From Dermabacter hominis NBRC 106157 (lineage in GTDB: Bacteria; Actinomycetota; Actinomycetes; Actinomycetales; Dermabacteraceae): 64,000 nucleotides of DNA. Shown in pieces: positions 50,994 through 61,920 of this stretch. The stretch lies in assembly GCF_001570785.1 (NCBI RefSeq), contig NZ_BCSI01000004.1, positions 1 through 64,000 of the forward strand, read 5' to 3'. The translations under genes were made by a program, and so were the position numbers. The notes beneath the pieces were generated by a model, which saw only the letters and a program-made list of their open reading frames with translations, was not told the origin of the DNA and ran no database searches. Each line of letters starts with the position of its first letter. Position 1 is the first letter of the stretch.

Positions 50994-51072
50994 TTTTCGC
51001 GGAAGAGTTTTCCGACGCCTTTCCGCTTCCCGTTTTGCCGAATCCGGCCGCTCGTGCGACGATAGTCCGCGC

Positions 51073-51146
51073 GGGTCTTTAGCTCAGTTGGTTAGAGCGC
51101 CACGTTTACACCGTGGATGTCGGGGGTTCGAGTCCCTCAAGACCCA
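51073..51146 (+). tRNA. tRNA-Val (TAC)
   Basis: A 74-nt cloverleaf: acceptor GGGTCTT/AAGACCC, D arm GCTCAGTTGGTTAGAGC, anticodon stem CCACG/CGTGG with loop TTTACAC giving TAC, T arm GGGGGTTCGAGTCCCTC, discriminator A. No encoded CCA. It marks the left edge of the decayed accessory island. Confidence 0.95.
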
Positions 51147-51750
51147 CGTAAGATGAGAAAATCGAAACTTGCCCCGCCTGATGGCGGGGCAGTTTTGTTT
51201 CTGCGGTGACGTGCACCGGGGCGCCGATGCTGGTGTGGGCAAGGACGGTGGGGGTGGTCTGCTCGGGTGTGCAGGTGGCGTTTTCTTCATCGTCGATGGT
51301 GATGCGGGTGAACAAGGCGCGGTTGAGGATGCGTCGTTCGGCTGGGGCGCACTTGTTGTAGAGGTTGTCGAGGAGTTTGGTGAGCCGGTCCAAGCCTGTT
51401 CGGGCCTCGGCGTAGGTGTCGGTGAGGTTGTCGAGCCGTGTGCTGATCTGGTCGAGGCTGGCGCGGATGCGGTCTTGCTCGCTCTTGAGGAGGTCGAGGG
51501 GGATCGCGTCGGCGTAGTGGGCCTGGACGAGCTTGAGGCGTTCGGCTTCGAGCTTGTCGCGCTGGGCGGTCAGGAGCATGCGTTCGTCCTCGCTGGATCC
51601 TTCGAGCTGGTCGAACACGTCGTTGAGGACCTTCCGGACGTGCTCAGCCTGGGTTGGGCTCAGGGAGTTGCGCTGGTAGGTGCTTTCGATCTCAGCTTCG
51701 GCGCGTTCGGCGAGGATCGCGGAGCGGGTGCATGACACTGCGGTGCATGT
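51106..51750 (-). pseudogene. C-terminal remnant of a large serine recombinase
   Basis: From about 51735 downward this frame encodes a recombinase-like charged coiled-coil region (AERAEAEIESTYQRNSLSPTQ, then LEAERLKLVQAHYADAIPLDLL and RIRASLDQISTRLDNLTD), as in the C-terminal part of large serine integrases after the zinc ribbon. The catalytic resolvase domain, the recombinase domain and the zinc cysteines are missing. The frame continues to 52011 without homology, and at the other end runs into tRNA-Val, stopping in its anticodon loop. This is the typical relation of an integrase gene to its attachment site, here decayed. Confidence 0.7.
51168..51197 (+). terminator. Intrinsic terminator of tRNA-Val
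   Basis: A stem TGCCCCGCC / GGCGGGGCA with a TGAT loop is followed by GTTTTG, 22 nt past the tRNA 3' end. It lies inside the recombinase remnant. Confidence 0.8.
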
Positions 51751-51890
51751 CGTAGATAGTCGCAGAAGATGATGCACAACACGCTCGCCTGAGAAGCCCG
51801 TCGGTCTCGCGCTAGACAGTGGGAAGCAAGAAACTTGTCCGGCGGTGCCATCGTGCCCGGGGCAATCCGCTGATTCCCCTTGGGTTGCGG

Positions 51891-52421
51891 TTAGAGCTTG
51901 GTAGCGATCTTCATGAGCGTGTTCCAATTTCGAGCGGTCGCCGTCCCCCCGAAGCGCTTCTCCAAGGCAGTATGTGAGACCTTCATCGCCTTGACGCCAC
52001 CAGGGGTCCACACGAACGCGGTGCGCCCGATGAGCCGTACTACTTCAGGACTGACATCTTCTGACTCTAGGGCCGCAACTTCCGCCATAGCGGGCGTTGC
52101 AGACAGGAAGATAGCCAAGTACTTGGAATAGTCGGTAGCGACGTCTGCTAAAGGATTGCTCGCCAAGACCTCGCGTACTTCGTCGGCTTGCCGCACCACC
52201 ATGGGGACCGTAACTCCAAAGGCATCAGCCATTACCGACTGCACCTCAATGATAACTTGATCCTCACTCCCTGACCGAGAGGCAATAATGTTCCCACTTT
52301 GACCAATCGTGACGACAGCCTCGAACCCCGCGTCAGTGAGCGCGGAACGCAGTTCAGACATTGGTACCCGGTTGTTGTTGCCTACGTTGATGCCACGCGG
52401 CATGACAAGCCAGCGAGTCAT
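51891..52421 (-). CDS. DUF1697 family protein
   Basis: This 176-residue protein resembles DUF1697: RGINVGNNNRVPMSELRSALTDAGFEAVVTIGQSGN at the N-terminus and a C-terminal GTATARNWNTLMKIATKL signature. The function is unknown. It overlaps the DUF3224 gene by 4 nt, so the two are probably one transcription unit inside the island. Confidence 0.85.
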   Translation of the reverse strand: MTRWLVMPRGINVGNNNRVPMSELRSALTDAGFEAVVTIGQSGNIIASRSGSEDQVIIEVQSVMADAFGVTVPMVVRQADEVREVLASNPLADVATDYSKYLAIFLSATPAMAEVAALESEDVSPEVVRLIGRTAFVWTPGGVKAMKVSHTALEKRFGGTATARNWNTLMKIATKL

Positions 52422-52810
52422 GCGAGTTTGTAGTCAAACGTATAGGAGTGGTCACCGTCAACGTCGTCGATGGTCAAGGTGCCACTGATCCCGGTCAGCT
52501 CACCAGTACCCGTCCCAGGAACGATAACCACGGACAACTCCGGTTCCCCATGAGCGACGATTCCATGGTGTTGCAAGACGAAGGTGCCTTCCTTGCCATT
52601 AAGGGTGCCGGTGAAGTGTTCGATCGCGACATAACCAGCCGAACCGGGATCCGGGGTGCGCGCTGCGATCATATGCGCTTCGGAGGTGCCGGTGACCGCA
52701 CCTGTGAAGGTCTTACGCACCACATTGCGGTTGATTGTGACCCCGTCCTGCTCATAGAAAGGGGGCTCACTGTCAGTGGTGACCTCGAATGGTCCGCGAA
52801 GGATGGTCAT
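52418..52810 (-). CDS. DUF3224 family protein
   Basis: This 130-residue beta-rich protein resembles DUF3224: FTGAVTGTSEAHMI, GYVAIEHFTGTLNGKEGTFVLQHHG and a final GTLTIDDVDGDHSYTFDYKL. The fold is allene-oxide-cyclase-like and its function is unknown. ATG at 52810 follows AGGGGAAAA; five further codons are open upstream. Confidence 0.85.
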   Translation of the reverse strand: MTILRGPFEVTTDSEPPFYEQDGVTINRNVVRKTFTGAVTGTSEAHMIAARTPDPGSAGYVAIEHFTGTLNGKEGTFVLQHHGIVAHGEPELSVVIVPGTGTGELTGISGTLTIDDVDGDHSYTFDYKLA

Positions 52811-52825
52811 TTTTCCCCTCTTCAA

Positions 52826-53110
52826 TTGAGGCGGCGAATCGCCGGCGATAAGTTGGCATCTGCCTGCGGTCTCGGGGGGGCCGAGGTCTCCTCAGACGCG
52901 CTCTCCCCGGGCACCGTAACACACCTCTTGGGGTTCGGTCATGTTGACGTGGCCCTGCTACGACGACCGCCCCTAGAAGGTATGGACCATCAGCATCAAC
53001 CAATTCAACCGCGGTGAAGTCGACTCTTGGATGATCGGTCAAAGTGCCTCGAGTCAACGTTCGCTCGATGTCCCGAGATTTTTGTGTTCTGGAGCGTTAA
53101 GGTGTGACTT
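52826..53110. other. Intergenic stretch in the island
   Basis: I see no supportable gene, RNA or repeat here. A short minus-strand frame gives Arg/Pro-rich translation without homology. It may hold the promoter for the DUF3224-DUF1697 pair. Confidence 0.4.
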
Positions 53111-53305
53111 ATGGTCAACGGTTCATCGCGCACAGCCAAACGGGGGGCGTAGGCGCACCGCGTACATTGTTGTCGCAATTGTTGCTGTCGTTGCGTTTCT
53201 TGCGATGGTAGGAGTTGCCCAGTTCACCTCGGGAAATACCAACGCTTCCAGTGACGGGTTAGCTCAGAGGAGTTCATCATCCTCGAATGAGAACACAAAC
53301 GACGG
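53111..53305 (+). pseudogene. Frameshifted N-terminus of a single-pass membrane protein
   Basis: ATG at 53111 opens MVNGSSRTAKRGA and then stops. Skipping one base in the six-G run at 53142-53147 continues into RRRTAYIVVAIVAVVAFLAMVGVAQFT, a basic flank plus one transmembrane helix, then a Ser/Asn-rich outer linker. The frame then meets sequence antisense to the MFS remnant. This suggests a frameshift plus truncation at a recombination junction near 53305. A sequencing error in the G run cannot be excluded. Confidence 0.45.
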
Positions 53306-53306
53306 G

Positions 53307-53741
53307 TCATCGTCCGGTCACGAAGGCAATGCCACCGATCGAGACACTCGACCAAGCAGCGATGGCGACGTTGCGCTCATCCTCGTCCTCGAACGTGAAC
53401 CGGATGATCGCGAGTGTCGCGGGCAGCATCAGTGCTGCACCCACCGCGAGTAGTGCCCGCGCGACGATCAGCACCCACACGTTTGGAGAAAAGGCTGCGA
53501 GTAGGGAAGCTATCCCGAACGCGCTGATGCCAATCTGGAACACCAGCTTGTGTCCGAACCTATCCCCGAGCGTCCCGGTGCCCAGCAGTAGGCCAGTCAT
53601 GACGAGGGGGTACATGTTGATGATCCACAGTGACTCACTTACGCTCGCCGACAACTCGTCCGTCAGAAGAGGCACGACCACGTAGAGAATCGAAGTGTCG
53701 ACCGTTGCAAGCAGCAAACCGAGAGAAACGGCGGTGAGCAC
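53307..53741 (-). pseudogene. Truncated MFS drug transporter (DHA2 type)
   Basis: This 144-codon frame encodes about the first four helices of a 14-helix MFS transporter: LGLLLATVDTSILYVVVPLLTDEL, LWIINMYPLVMTGLLLGTGTLGDRFGHK (motif A) and ARALLAVGAALMLPATLAI. The remaining two thirds are absent. An ATG at 53788 in another frame begins MTQDPLRRPRS, a plausible original N-terminus now out of frame by one base. It is probably non-functional. Confidence 0.7.
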
Positions 53742-53873
53742 GAACCGCCGTGTGCGCTGCGAGGCCGGCGCAGGGGATCTTGAGTCATCTCAGCCTTGCA
53801 ATATTCCGATACGTCGTCAGAGCGCGGTAGATTTGGGGGTCGTATACAGGGAGCCTGAAAGTCAGACTCCTGA

Positions 53874-54953
53874 TCATTGGCGCATGTGCTCGGAGGCAAG
53901 TCGCGCGAAGATGAGGGTGTCGGTCCATTCGCCCTTGCTGAACCAGTCCTGGACGTGACGTGCTTCGAGCCGGAGCCCGACACGACGAGCCAGTGCTGCC
54001 GAGGCGCTGTTGCGGGCATCCACCTGCGCGGTGATGCGGTGGAGCCGGTAGTGGTCAAACCCGAGGGCGAGTACTGCTCGGACGGCTTCGCTGGCGAAAC
54101 CTTGCCCACCGTGCGCTGGGTCGAGAACCCACCCGATCTCGCCTTGACGGTGCTCGTGATCGGTGAGCCACAACGCGACGTCTCCGATTGGGACGCCGTC
54201 ATGCTCGATGACCAGCGCAAGCGCGCCACTCTCGCCATCGATGTCAGTCTTCGCTAGACGTTCGGTGAGCTTGTCGTGGGTGACTTCCGCGGTCCATGGC
54301 TCGTCCAGCAGGTAGCGGGCAACGTCGGGTCGCGAGTACAGCTCGTGAAGCCATTCGGTATCGTCGGCGTTATGCGGACGGAGCCGAAGCCGCTCCGTCG
54401 CCAACGGCCACTGGGCGGTGGGCTTGAGATCGCGCCGGTAATGGAAAAGTTCCTCGCGCTGTCCTGCGGGCGTGGTCCCGACGGCTCGCTCGACCTCATG
54501 GAACCCTGCGTTCGTCAAGCACCGCTGGGAGGCCCTGTTCTCCAGGAGCGTGCGTGCTGTCAAGGTTCGCAGTCCACTGTTGCGTGCGAAGCGCGATGCC
54601 AACTCCAGGCCCCGACGAGCGTGCCCTGCTCCCCGCGCATCCGGATGAATCCAGAACCCGACCTCGGCAGCCTCGGAGCTGACGTCGAAGAGCACCAAGG
54701 AGCCCACAAACCGGTCCGTCTCGGCGTCGGCAAGTGCGAGAACTGCCAGCGTGCCGGACGACAGACCCTCAGCAACCTCGTCACGGATCATCCGTCGCAC
54801 GGACTCGGGGGTGTAGTCGGACTCGGGCAGGTGGCCGAAGCGCCGCACAGCTTCATCCTTGGTGCCGGCTGCATACGCGCCTGCGTCCAGCTCAAAGAGG
54901 GGGCGTAGGCGAGTGTTCTCAAAGGTGATCGGGAGGGTGGTGGCATCCAGCAT
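53874..54953 (-). CDS. Tandem GNAT acetyltransferase (RimJ/RimL-like)
   Basis: This 359-residue protein contains two GNAT domains. The first, about 10-172, has EVGFWIHPDARGAGHARRGLELA; the second, about 180-355, has EIGWVLDPAHGGQGFASEAVRAVL; both are acetyl-CoA-binding signatures. RimJ/RimL relatives acetylate N-termini or small molecules. Tandem GNATs are common antibiotic or metabolite modifiers, but the substrate is unknown. It is divergent from the TetR gene, 59 nt apart, which suggests control by that regulator. Confidence 0.88.
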   Translation of the reverse strand: MLDATTLPITFENTRLRPLFELDAGAYAAGTKDEAVRRFGHLPESDYTPESVRRMIRDEVAEGLSSGTLAVLALADAETDRFVGSLVLFDVSSEAAEVGFWIHPDARGAGHARRGLELASRFARNSGLRTLTARTLLENRASQRCLTNAGFHEVERAVGTTPAGQREELFHYRRDLKPTAQWPLATERLRLRPHNADDTEWLHELYSRPDVARYLLDEPWTAEVTHDKLTERLAKTDIDGESGALALVIEHDGVPIGDVALWLTDHEHRQGEIGWVLDPAHGGQGFASEAVRAVLALGFDHYRLHRITAQVDARNSASAALARRVGLRLEARHVQDWFSKGEWTDTLIFARLASEHMRQ

Positions 54954-55012
54954 GCTCGAAACCTAACATAGAATGGATAGCTAACGGAAGCGTGTTTGGT
55001 TAGGCTGGTGGG

Positions 55013-55609
55013 GTGAGCTACTGGGAACATCGCAAACCTGTGCGACGCCTTCGCGCAGTGGACATCGGGGAGGTTGCGAGGGCATCGGTGAGGCTGCTGG
55101 ACGAAGGCGGGTTGAGGGCCCTCACCCTGCGATCTGTGGCACAACAGGTGGGTGTCGCTCCAGCCAGCTTGTACTCCCGCGTCGAATCCGTCGACGACCT
55201 GTTCGACCTCGCCCTCGACACAGCGCTTGCAGACGATCCTGTGATGTCCGAGTCGATCCGCAACGCCGACCTGTCTGCCCTGATGCACGCCTTCTTCGCA
55301 CACCTCACGACCCACCGGTGGGCCGGTCAGGTCATCGGTATGCGCGCTCCCAGGGGCCCGGCGTACCTGGCCCTTTCCGAGCGGATGTGCGTCCTGGTCG
55401 AACAAGCGGGTACCCCGGATCCGCTGGGAACTGCCTACCTATTGTCCAACCTGGTGATTGGCGCTTCGCTGACCGCACCCATGGCGTCTGACGAGAAGCG
55501 CGTCGCCATTGACCCTGACCAAGCTCCTACCTATGCGCGGCTCCACGCGACGCACCACGTCAGCCCACGCGAGATTCTCTCCGACGGCCTCACGGCACTC
55601 CTGTCGTGA
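55013..55609 (+). CDS. TetR-family transcriptional regulator
   Basis: This 198-residue regulator has a TetR HTH at about 18-62 (VARASVRLLDEGGLRALTLRSVAQQVGVAPASLYSRVES) and a C-terminal TetR_C-like ligand domain. The GTG start lacks a strong ribosome site. The shared 59-nt gap with the acetyltransferase holds two CTAAC repeats and a GGTTAGG, which might be operator parts. Confidence 0.88.
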   Translation: MSYWEHRKPVRRLRAVDIGEVARASVRLLDEGGLRALTLRSVAQQVGVAPASLYSRVESVDDLFDLALDTALADDPVMSESIRNADLSALMHAFFAHLTTHRWAGQVIGMRAPRGPAYLALSERMCVLVEQAGTPDPLGTAYLLSNLVIGASLTAPMASDEKRVAIDPDQAPTYARLHATHHVSPREILSDGLTALLS

Positions 55610-55619
55610 GGGGGCCTTT

Positions 55620-57935
<2,316 letters not shown>

Positions 57936-57969
57936 CTCTCGTTCACCGACAACCGCTGAGGTACAACCC

Positions 57970-58797
57970 ATGACGACCATCGACCGCGTGACCGCGCTGC
58001 TCGAGAGCCTCTACCCGCTCCAATGGGCGGAAGAGTGGGACCGCGTGGGCCTCGTGCTCGGGGACCCCTCCTGGGAGGTTCAGCGGATACGCCTCGCGGT
58101 GGATCCGACGGTTGCCGAGGCTCGCGAGGCTGCGAAGCGTGAAGGAACGCTCCTCATCACGCACCACCCGTTGCTGCTACGAGGCGCGAACTTTCTGCCG
58201 GCAACGACGGGTAAGGGGGCGGTGGCGACCGAGATCCTCCGCTCACGCGGAGGGCTGTGGTGCGGTCACACCAACAGCGACCGTTCGCGAAACGGCACCG
58301 TCGGGGCATGGCTCGAGCTGCTGGGCCTTTCCGACGCCAGGGCGCTTGAGCCGGGTAGGCCCGTGGACGATGAGTCCTTCTTCGGCCTTGGTGCCGTGGG
58401 AGAGTGTGCGCAGCCGTCGACCGTCGGTGACGTGGCCCGGCTTATCGCGAAGAGCGTGCCCGCCACTGCTCAAGGGGTCCTGTATACCGGCGAAGCGGAT
58501 CGCGAGGTGCGCAGTATTGCGGTGTGCCCGGGCGCCGGGGACTCTTTTCTTGAGGCTGCAACGGACGCGGGGGTGGATCTTTACATCACGTCGGATCTTC
58601 GCCACCACCCGGCGCTCGAGCACCTCGAATCGCGTGCGGATCACTCTCGCGTGCCCGCGCTCATCGACCTTCCGCACTACGCGAGCGAGTACCTCTACCT
58701 GCCGCATCTCGCGGAAACTCTCCGGGCAGAGTTCCCCGACCTCGAGGTCGAGGTATCCGAAATCTCGAGCGACCCGTTCACGGGAGCAGCGCGATGA
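57970..58797 (+). CDS. Nif3-like dinuclear metal center protein
   Basis: This 275-residue YqfO/NIF3-family protein has EEWDRVGLVLGDPS, the metal-binding ITHHPLLLRG, GLWCGHTNSDRS and a second metal site in YITSDLRHHPALEH. The biochemical role is uncertain; some members are GTP cyclohydrolase I type 2-like by annotation only. It overlaps the S66 peptidase gene by 4 nt. Confidence 0.88.
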   Translation: MTTIDRVTALLESLYPLQWAEEWDRVGLVLGDPSWEVQRIRLAVDPTVAEAREAAKREGTLLITHHPLLLRGANFLPATTGKGAVATEILRSRGGLWCGHTNSDRSRNGTVGAWLELLGLSDARALEPGRPVDDESFFGLGAVGECAQPSTVGDVARLIAKSVPATAQGVLYTGEADREVRSIAVCPGAGDSFLEAATDAGVDLYITSDLRHHPALEHLESRADHSRVPALIDLPHYASEYLYLPHLAETLRAEFPDLEVEVSEISSDPFTGAAR

Positions 58798-59840
58798 AGC
58801 CTCTCGTCAAGCCGGCGTCCGTGCGCGAGGGTGACAAGGTTGCCGTGCTCTCGCCCGCGTGGGCCGCACCGGCGTATTTCCCGGCCATCCACGAGCAGGC
58901 GATGAGACGGCTCGAGGAGATCTTCGGGCTCGAGGTCGTCGAATACCCCACGACCCGTGCACTTGGCGCGAGCCCCGAGGAGCGTGCCCGCGACGTGAAC
59001 GCCGCTTTTGCCGATTCCGAGATCCGCGCGGTGGTCTCAACCATCGGCGGGGACGATCAAATACGGATTCTTCGTCACCTTGACCCGACGCTTCCCCTCG
59101 CCGACCCAAAACCGTTCTTCGGCTACAGCGATAACACGAACCTGAGTAACTGGCTTTATGCACAGGGCCTTTCGAGCTACTACGGCGGCTCGACCCAGGT
59201 GCACCTCGGTAGCGGCCCGACGGTTGATAGCGAACACGTCGCCTCCCTTCGCGCGGCGCTCACGGGCACGGGGGATATCGCCTATACACTTCCGGCCGAT
59301 AGCCAAGACTACGGATACGACTGGAGCGAGGAGCGCGCCCTCACCGAGGCCTCTCCCCGCGAAGCCTCGGCACCGTACGAGTTCTACGGCGCGAAAACAC
59401 GTGTACGCGGGCGAACGTGGGGAGGCTGCCTCGAGGTGCTCGACCAACTCGCGTGGGCGGACCGTCTGCCCGACCCGGCCGAACTCGAGGGCGCAATACT
59501 CGTGTGTGAAACATCGGAAATGCTCCCGAGCCCCGACCTCGTGGGCCGCTGGATCCGTGGAATGGGAGAGCGCGGCTACCTCGAAGTCGCCGCCGGGATG
59601 CTCGTCGCGCGGCCCGTCGTCGACGACCGGGACCAACCCGCTCCCGAGAATGTGCGCGCGGCTCGCCGTGCGGCGCAGCGTGATTACGTGCTCGCCGAAC
59701 TTTCGCGATACGCGCCGGGTCTTCCCGTGTGTTTCGGTGTTCCTTTCGGACACACGCGCCCGCAGTACGTCATCCCTTACGGTGGGGACGTCACCATCGA
59801 TACGGGCCGGAAAGAGGTCGTGGGCCACTACGGGCAGTGA
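58794..59840 (+). CDS. S66 family peptidase (MccF/LD-carboxypeptidase-like)
   Basis: This 348-residue serine peptidase has the nucleophile in FFGYSDNTNLSNWL, Glu in the LVCETSEML region and His in FGVPFGHTRPQYVIPYG, the S66 catalytic triad. GRTWGGCLEVLDQL and the length are closer to MccF, which cleaves microcin C-like aminoacyl adenylates, than to the ~300-residue LdcA that trims murein tetrapeptides. No signal peptide is seen, so it acts in the cytosol. It is convergent with yaaA, 3 nt apart. Confidence 0.85.
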   Translation: MKPLVKPASVREGDKVAVLSPAWAAPAYFPAIHEQAMRRLEEIFGLEVVEYPTTRALGASPEERARDVNAAFADSEIRAVVSTIGGDDQIRILRHLDPTLPLADPKPFFGYSDNTNLSNWLYAQGLSSYYGGSTQVHLGSGPTVDSEHVASLRAALTGTGDIAYTLPADSQDYGYDWSEERALTEASPREASAPYEFYGAKTRVRGRTWGGCLEVLDQLAWADRLPDPAELEGAILVCETSEMLPSPDLVGRWIRGMGERGYLEVAAGMLVARPVVDDRDQPAPENVRAARRAAQRDYVLAELSRYAPGLPVCFGVPFGHTRPQYVIPYGGDVTIDTGRKEVVGHYGQ

Positions 59841-59843
59841 ACG

Positions 59844-60614
59844 TCAGCGGCGCTCCCAATCGTCGATCACGGTGAGCGTCCGTCGAGTTTTGCCATCGGT
59901 GATCTCGAAATCTAATGCATCGCCGAGGGCGGAGGTGAGCACGTCGAGGACGCCCTCAGCTGTTGTCGCAGCCTCTGGCGCCGCGCAAAGAGCACGCGCA
60001 ACGAGGCCTCGGTAACGCTTAGCGTCGTGGCTGATCACCTGACGTGTGCCATCGCGCACCGCTACCGGGGACACCTCGAGAACCTGTGCGCCCTTAAGTG
60101 GCATCATCGAGCGATACGCACCAGAGCGGCAATCGATCACGATCTCGCCGCTTTCCTCGATTGCTGCGCCAATGTCTTTGAGATGCTGCTTCCACCACGT
60201 CGAGACTTTTCCGAGTCCCAACACTTCGCTTGCCGCTGAAAGACGATAGGCAGGGATGAGGTCCTCGGTGCAGTCGACCACCCCAAAGAGTGCGGACTGG
60301 ACGAGAAGCCGGCAGCCGTCGGACACGGAGACCGTGCCGAGGGCATCGTAGAGAACTCCCGAATACACCTCGAGTGGCGGCGCGACCGGTTCCCGCTCGA
60401 GGTGGGCCATGCGCTCGCGCAGCTCCGGTTGAGTAGTCGGGATTTTGAGTGCGCTCATCGCGGTGTCGCTCTCGGCAGTGAGCTTTGCCGCGCCCAGCAT
60501 GTCCTCACGTGCTTCACGTAGTTCACCCCACGACATCGAGGCGAGATCGAGACTCGGTGCTTCGAGGGCGGTGGGGCGAGTTTTCGTTTCCGAGGGTGGT
60601 AAGAGAATTAACAT
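59844..60614 (-). CDS. yaaA: YaaA family peroxide stress protein
   Basis: This 256-residue DUF328 protein begins MLILLPPSETKTRPT, the family signature, and contains VYSGVLYDALG, RLLVQSALFGVV and a VISHDAKRYRG ending. In E. coli YaaA lowers free iron during hydrogen peroxide stress. The open frame extends far upstream through rnpB, but the ATG at 60614 matches the family. Confidence 0.88.
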   Translation of the reverse strand: MLILLPPSETKTRPTALEAPSLDLASMSWGELREAREDMLGAAKLTAESDTAMSALKIPTTQPELRERMAHLEREPVAPPLEVYSGVLYDALGTVSVSDGCRLLVQSALFGVVDCTEDLIPAYRLSAASEVLGLGKVSTWWKQHLKDIGAAIEESGEIVIDCRSGAYRSMMPLKGAQVLEVSPVAVRDGTRQVISHDAKRYRGLVARALCAAPEAATTAEGVLDVLTSALGDALDFEITDGKTRRTLTVIDDWERR

Positions 60615-60660
60615 CTCGCGCGTGCTCCTGTTGGGCGGGCGTGGAGTAAAGTTGAGGACT

Positions 60661-60997
60661 GGACCAGTCAGCTGGACAGTCGCGAGGTATTGCCTCGAGG
60701 AAAGTCCGGGCTCCCCCTGGCACGGTGGTGGGTAACACCCACCCGGAGTGATCCGCGGGCCAGTGCCACAGAAAGCAAACCGCCTGCTACGCAGGTAAGG
60801 GTGAAAGGGTGGTGTAAGAGACCACCGCGGCGCCAGCGATGGTGCCGGCACGGTAAACCCCACCGGGAGCAAGGTCATGCAGGAGGCGCCAAGGCTGCCA
60901 GGCCGAGTCTCCGGGTAGGCCGCTCGAGGTCGTCGGTAACGGCGATCCTAGATAGATGACTGTTGAAACAGAACCCGGCTTATAGGCTGGCTGGTCC
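60661..60997 (+). ncRNA. rnpB: RNase P RNA (bacterial type A)
   Basis: The 337-nt region has the catalytic core landmarks: GAGGAAAGTCCGGGCTCC near 60698, CACAGAAAGCAAACCGCC with GGTAAGGGTGAAAGGGTG after it, and ACAGAACCCGGCTTATAGGC near the 3' end. The ends pair as P1 (GGACCAGTCAGC with GCTGGCTGGTCC). It is the ribozyme that matures tRNA 5' ends. A -10-like TAAAGT lies just upstream at 60646. Exact ends may differ by a few bases. Confidence 0.95.
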
Positions 60998-61027
60998 GCG
61001 CCTTAGGCGCCCCCGATACCCTTCGCC

Positions 61028-61879
61028 TCAGGCCTCTTCGACCGACTCAGCAGCGAGTTCCGCCGCCGATTCGTTCTTCTTGTCTTTTTTGGCCTTCTTC
61101 TCGCCCTTGTCTTTTTTCACTTCGAGCTTACGCTCGGCGTGCGCAAGTGCGGCCGCACCGATGATGCCTGCTTCGTTGCGGAGTTTCGCGGGCACGATCT
61201 CGGTTTTGAGATCGAGGAAGTGAAGGTACTTCTTCGCGTCTTTCGACACGCCACCGCCCACGATGAACAAATCGGGGGAGAAAAGGAACTCAACGTGGCC
61301 GTAGAACTTTTGCAGGCGCTCCTTGGCCCATTCCTCGTAGCTGATACCGGCCTTCTCGAAAACCGAGCTCGCGGCGAACTTCTCAAAGCTCTTTCCCTCG
61401 TACGTGAGGTGGCCGAGTTCCGAATTAGGAATGAGCTTGCCGTCCATAAACATTGCCGAGCCGATTCCGGTGCCGAGAGTCGTCATGATGACAAGGCCGG
61501 ACTTGTCCTTGCCTGCGCCAAACTCCATTTCGGCGATGCCGGCGGCGTCAGCATCGTTGACAACGAAGACCGAGTGGCCCGTGACCTCAGACAGGAGGGT
61601 ATCGACATCGGTGCCGATCCACGAATCGTCGACATTTGCCGCTGACTTCGCGACCCCGTGCTGAATGATCGCGGGGAAGGTCACGCCCACGGGCATGTCC
61701 GCGGGAACATCAAAGGAGTCGATGAGCTCCTTGACCGTTTTCGCGACCGCATCGGGGGTTGCCGGTTGAGGCGTGGGGATGCGCACGCGCTTGTGGGCGA
61801 GTTCCCCCTTCTTCAGATTAACGGGCGCACCTTTGATGCCGCTGCCGCCGATATCGATTCCGAATGCTTCCTTGGCCAT
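61028..61879 (-). CDS. ppgK: Polyphosphate glucokinase
   Basis: This 283-residue ROK-type kinase phosphorylates glucose with polyphosphate or ATP. It shows FGIDIGGSGIKGAPV at the N-terminus, the catalytic FVVNDADAAGIAE, TLGTGIGSAMF and NSELGHLTYEG. After about residue 250 comes a Lys-rich then Ala/Glu-rich tail (KKDKGEKKAKKDKKNES) beyond the enzyme core. The ATG at 61879 begins the family match. Confidence 0.93.
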   Translation of the reverse strand: MAKEAFGIDIGGSGIKGAPVNLKKGELAHKRVRIPTPQPATPDAVAKTVKELIDSFDVPADMPVGVTFPAIIQHGVAKSAANVDDSWIGTDVDTLLSEVTGHSVFVVNDADAAGIAEMEFGAGKDKSGLVIMTTLGTGIGSAMFMDGKLIPNSELGHLTYEGKSFEKFAASSVFEKAGISYEEWAKERLQKFYGHVEFLFSPDLFIVGGGVSKDAKKYLHFLDLKTEIVPAKLRNEAGIIGAAALAHAERKLEVKKDKGEKKAKKDKKNESAAELAAESVEEA

Positions 61880-61920
61880 GGTGAAAGGTTTCTCCTTGCG
61901 GGGTGACAATGTCCTTTAGT

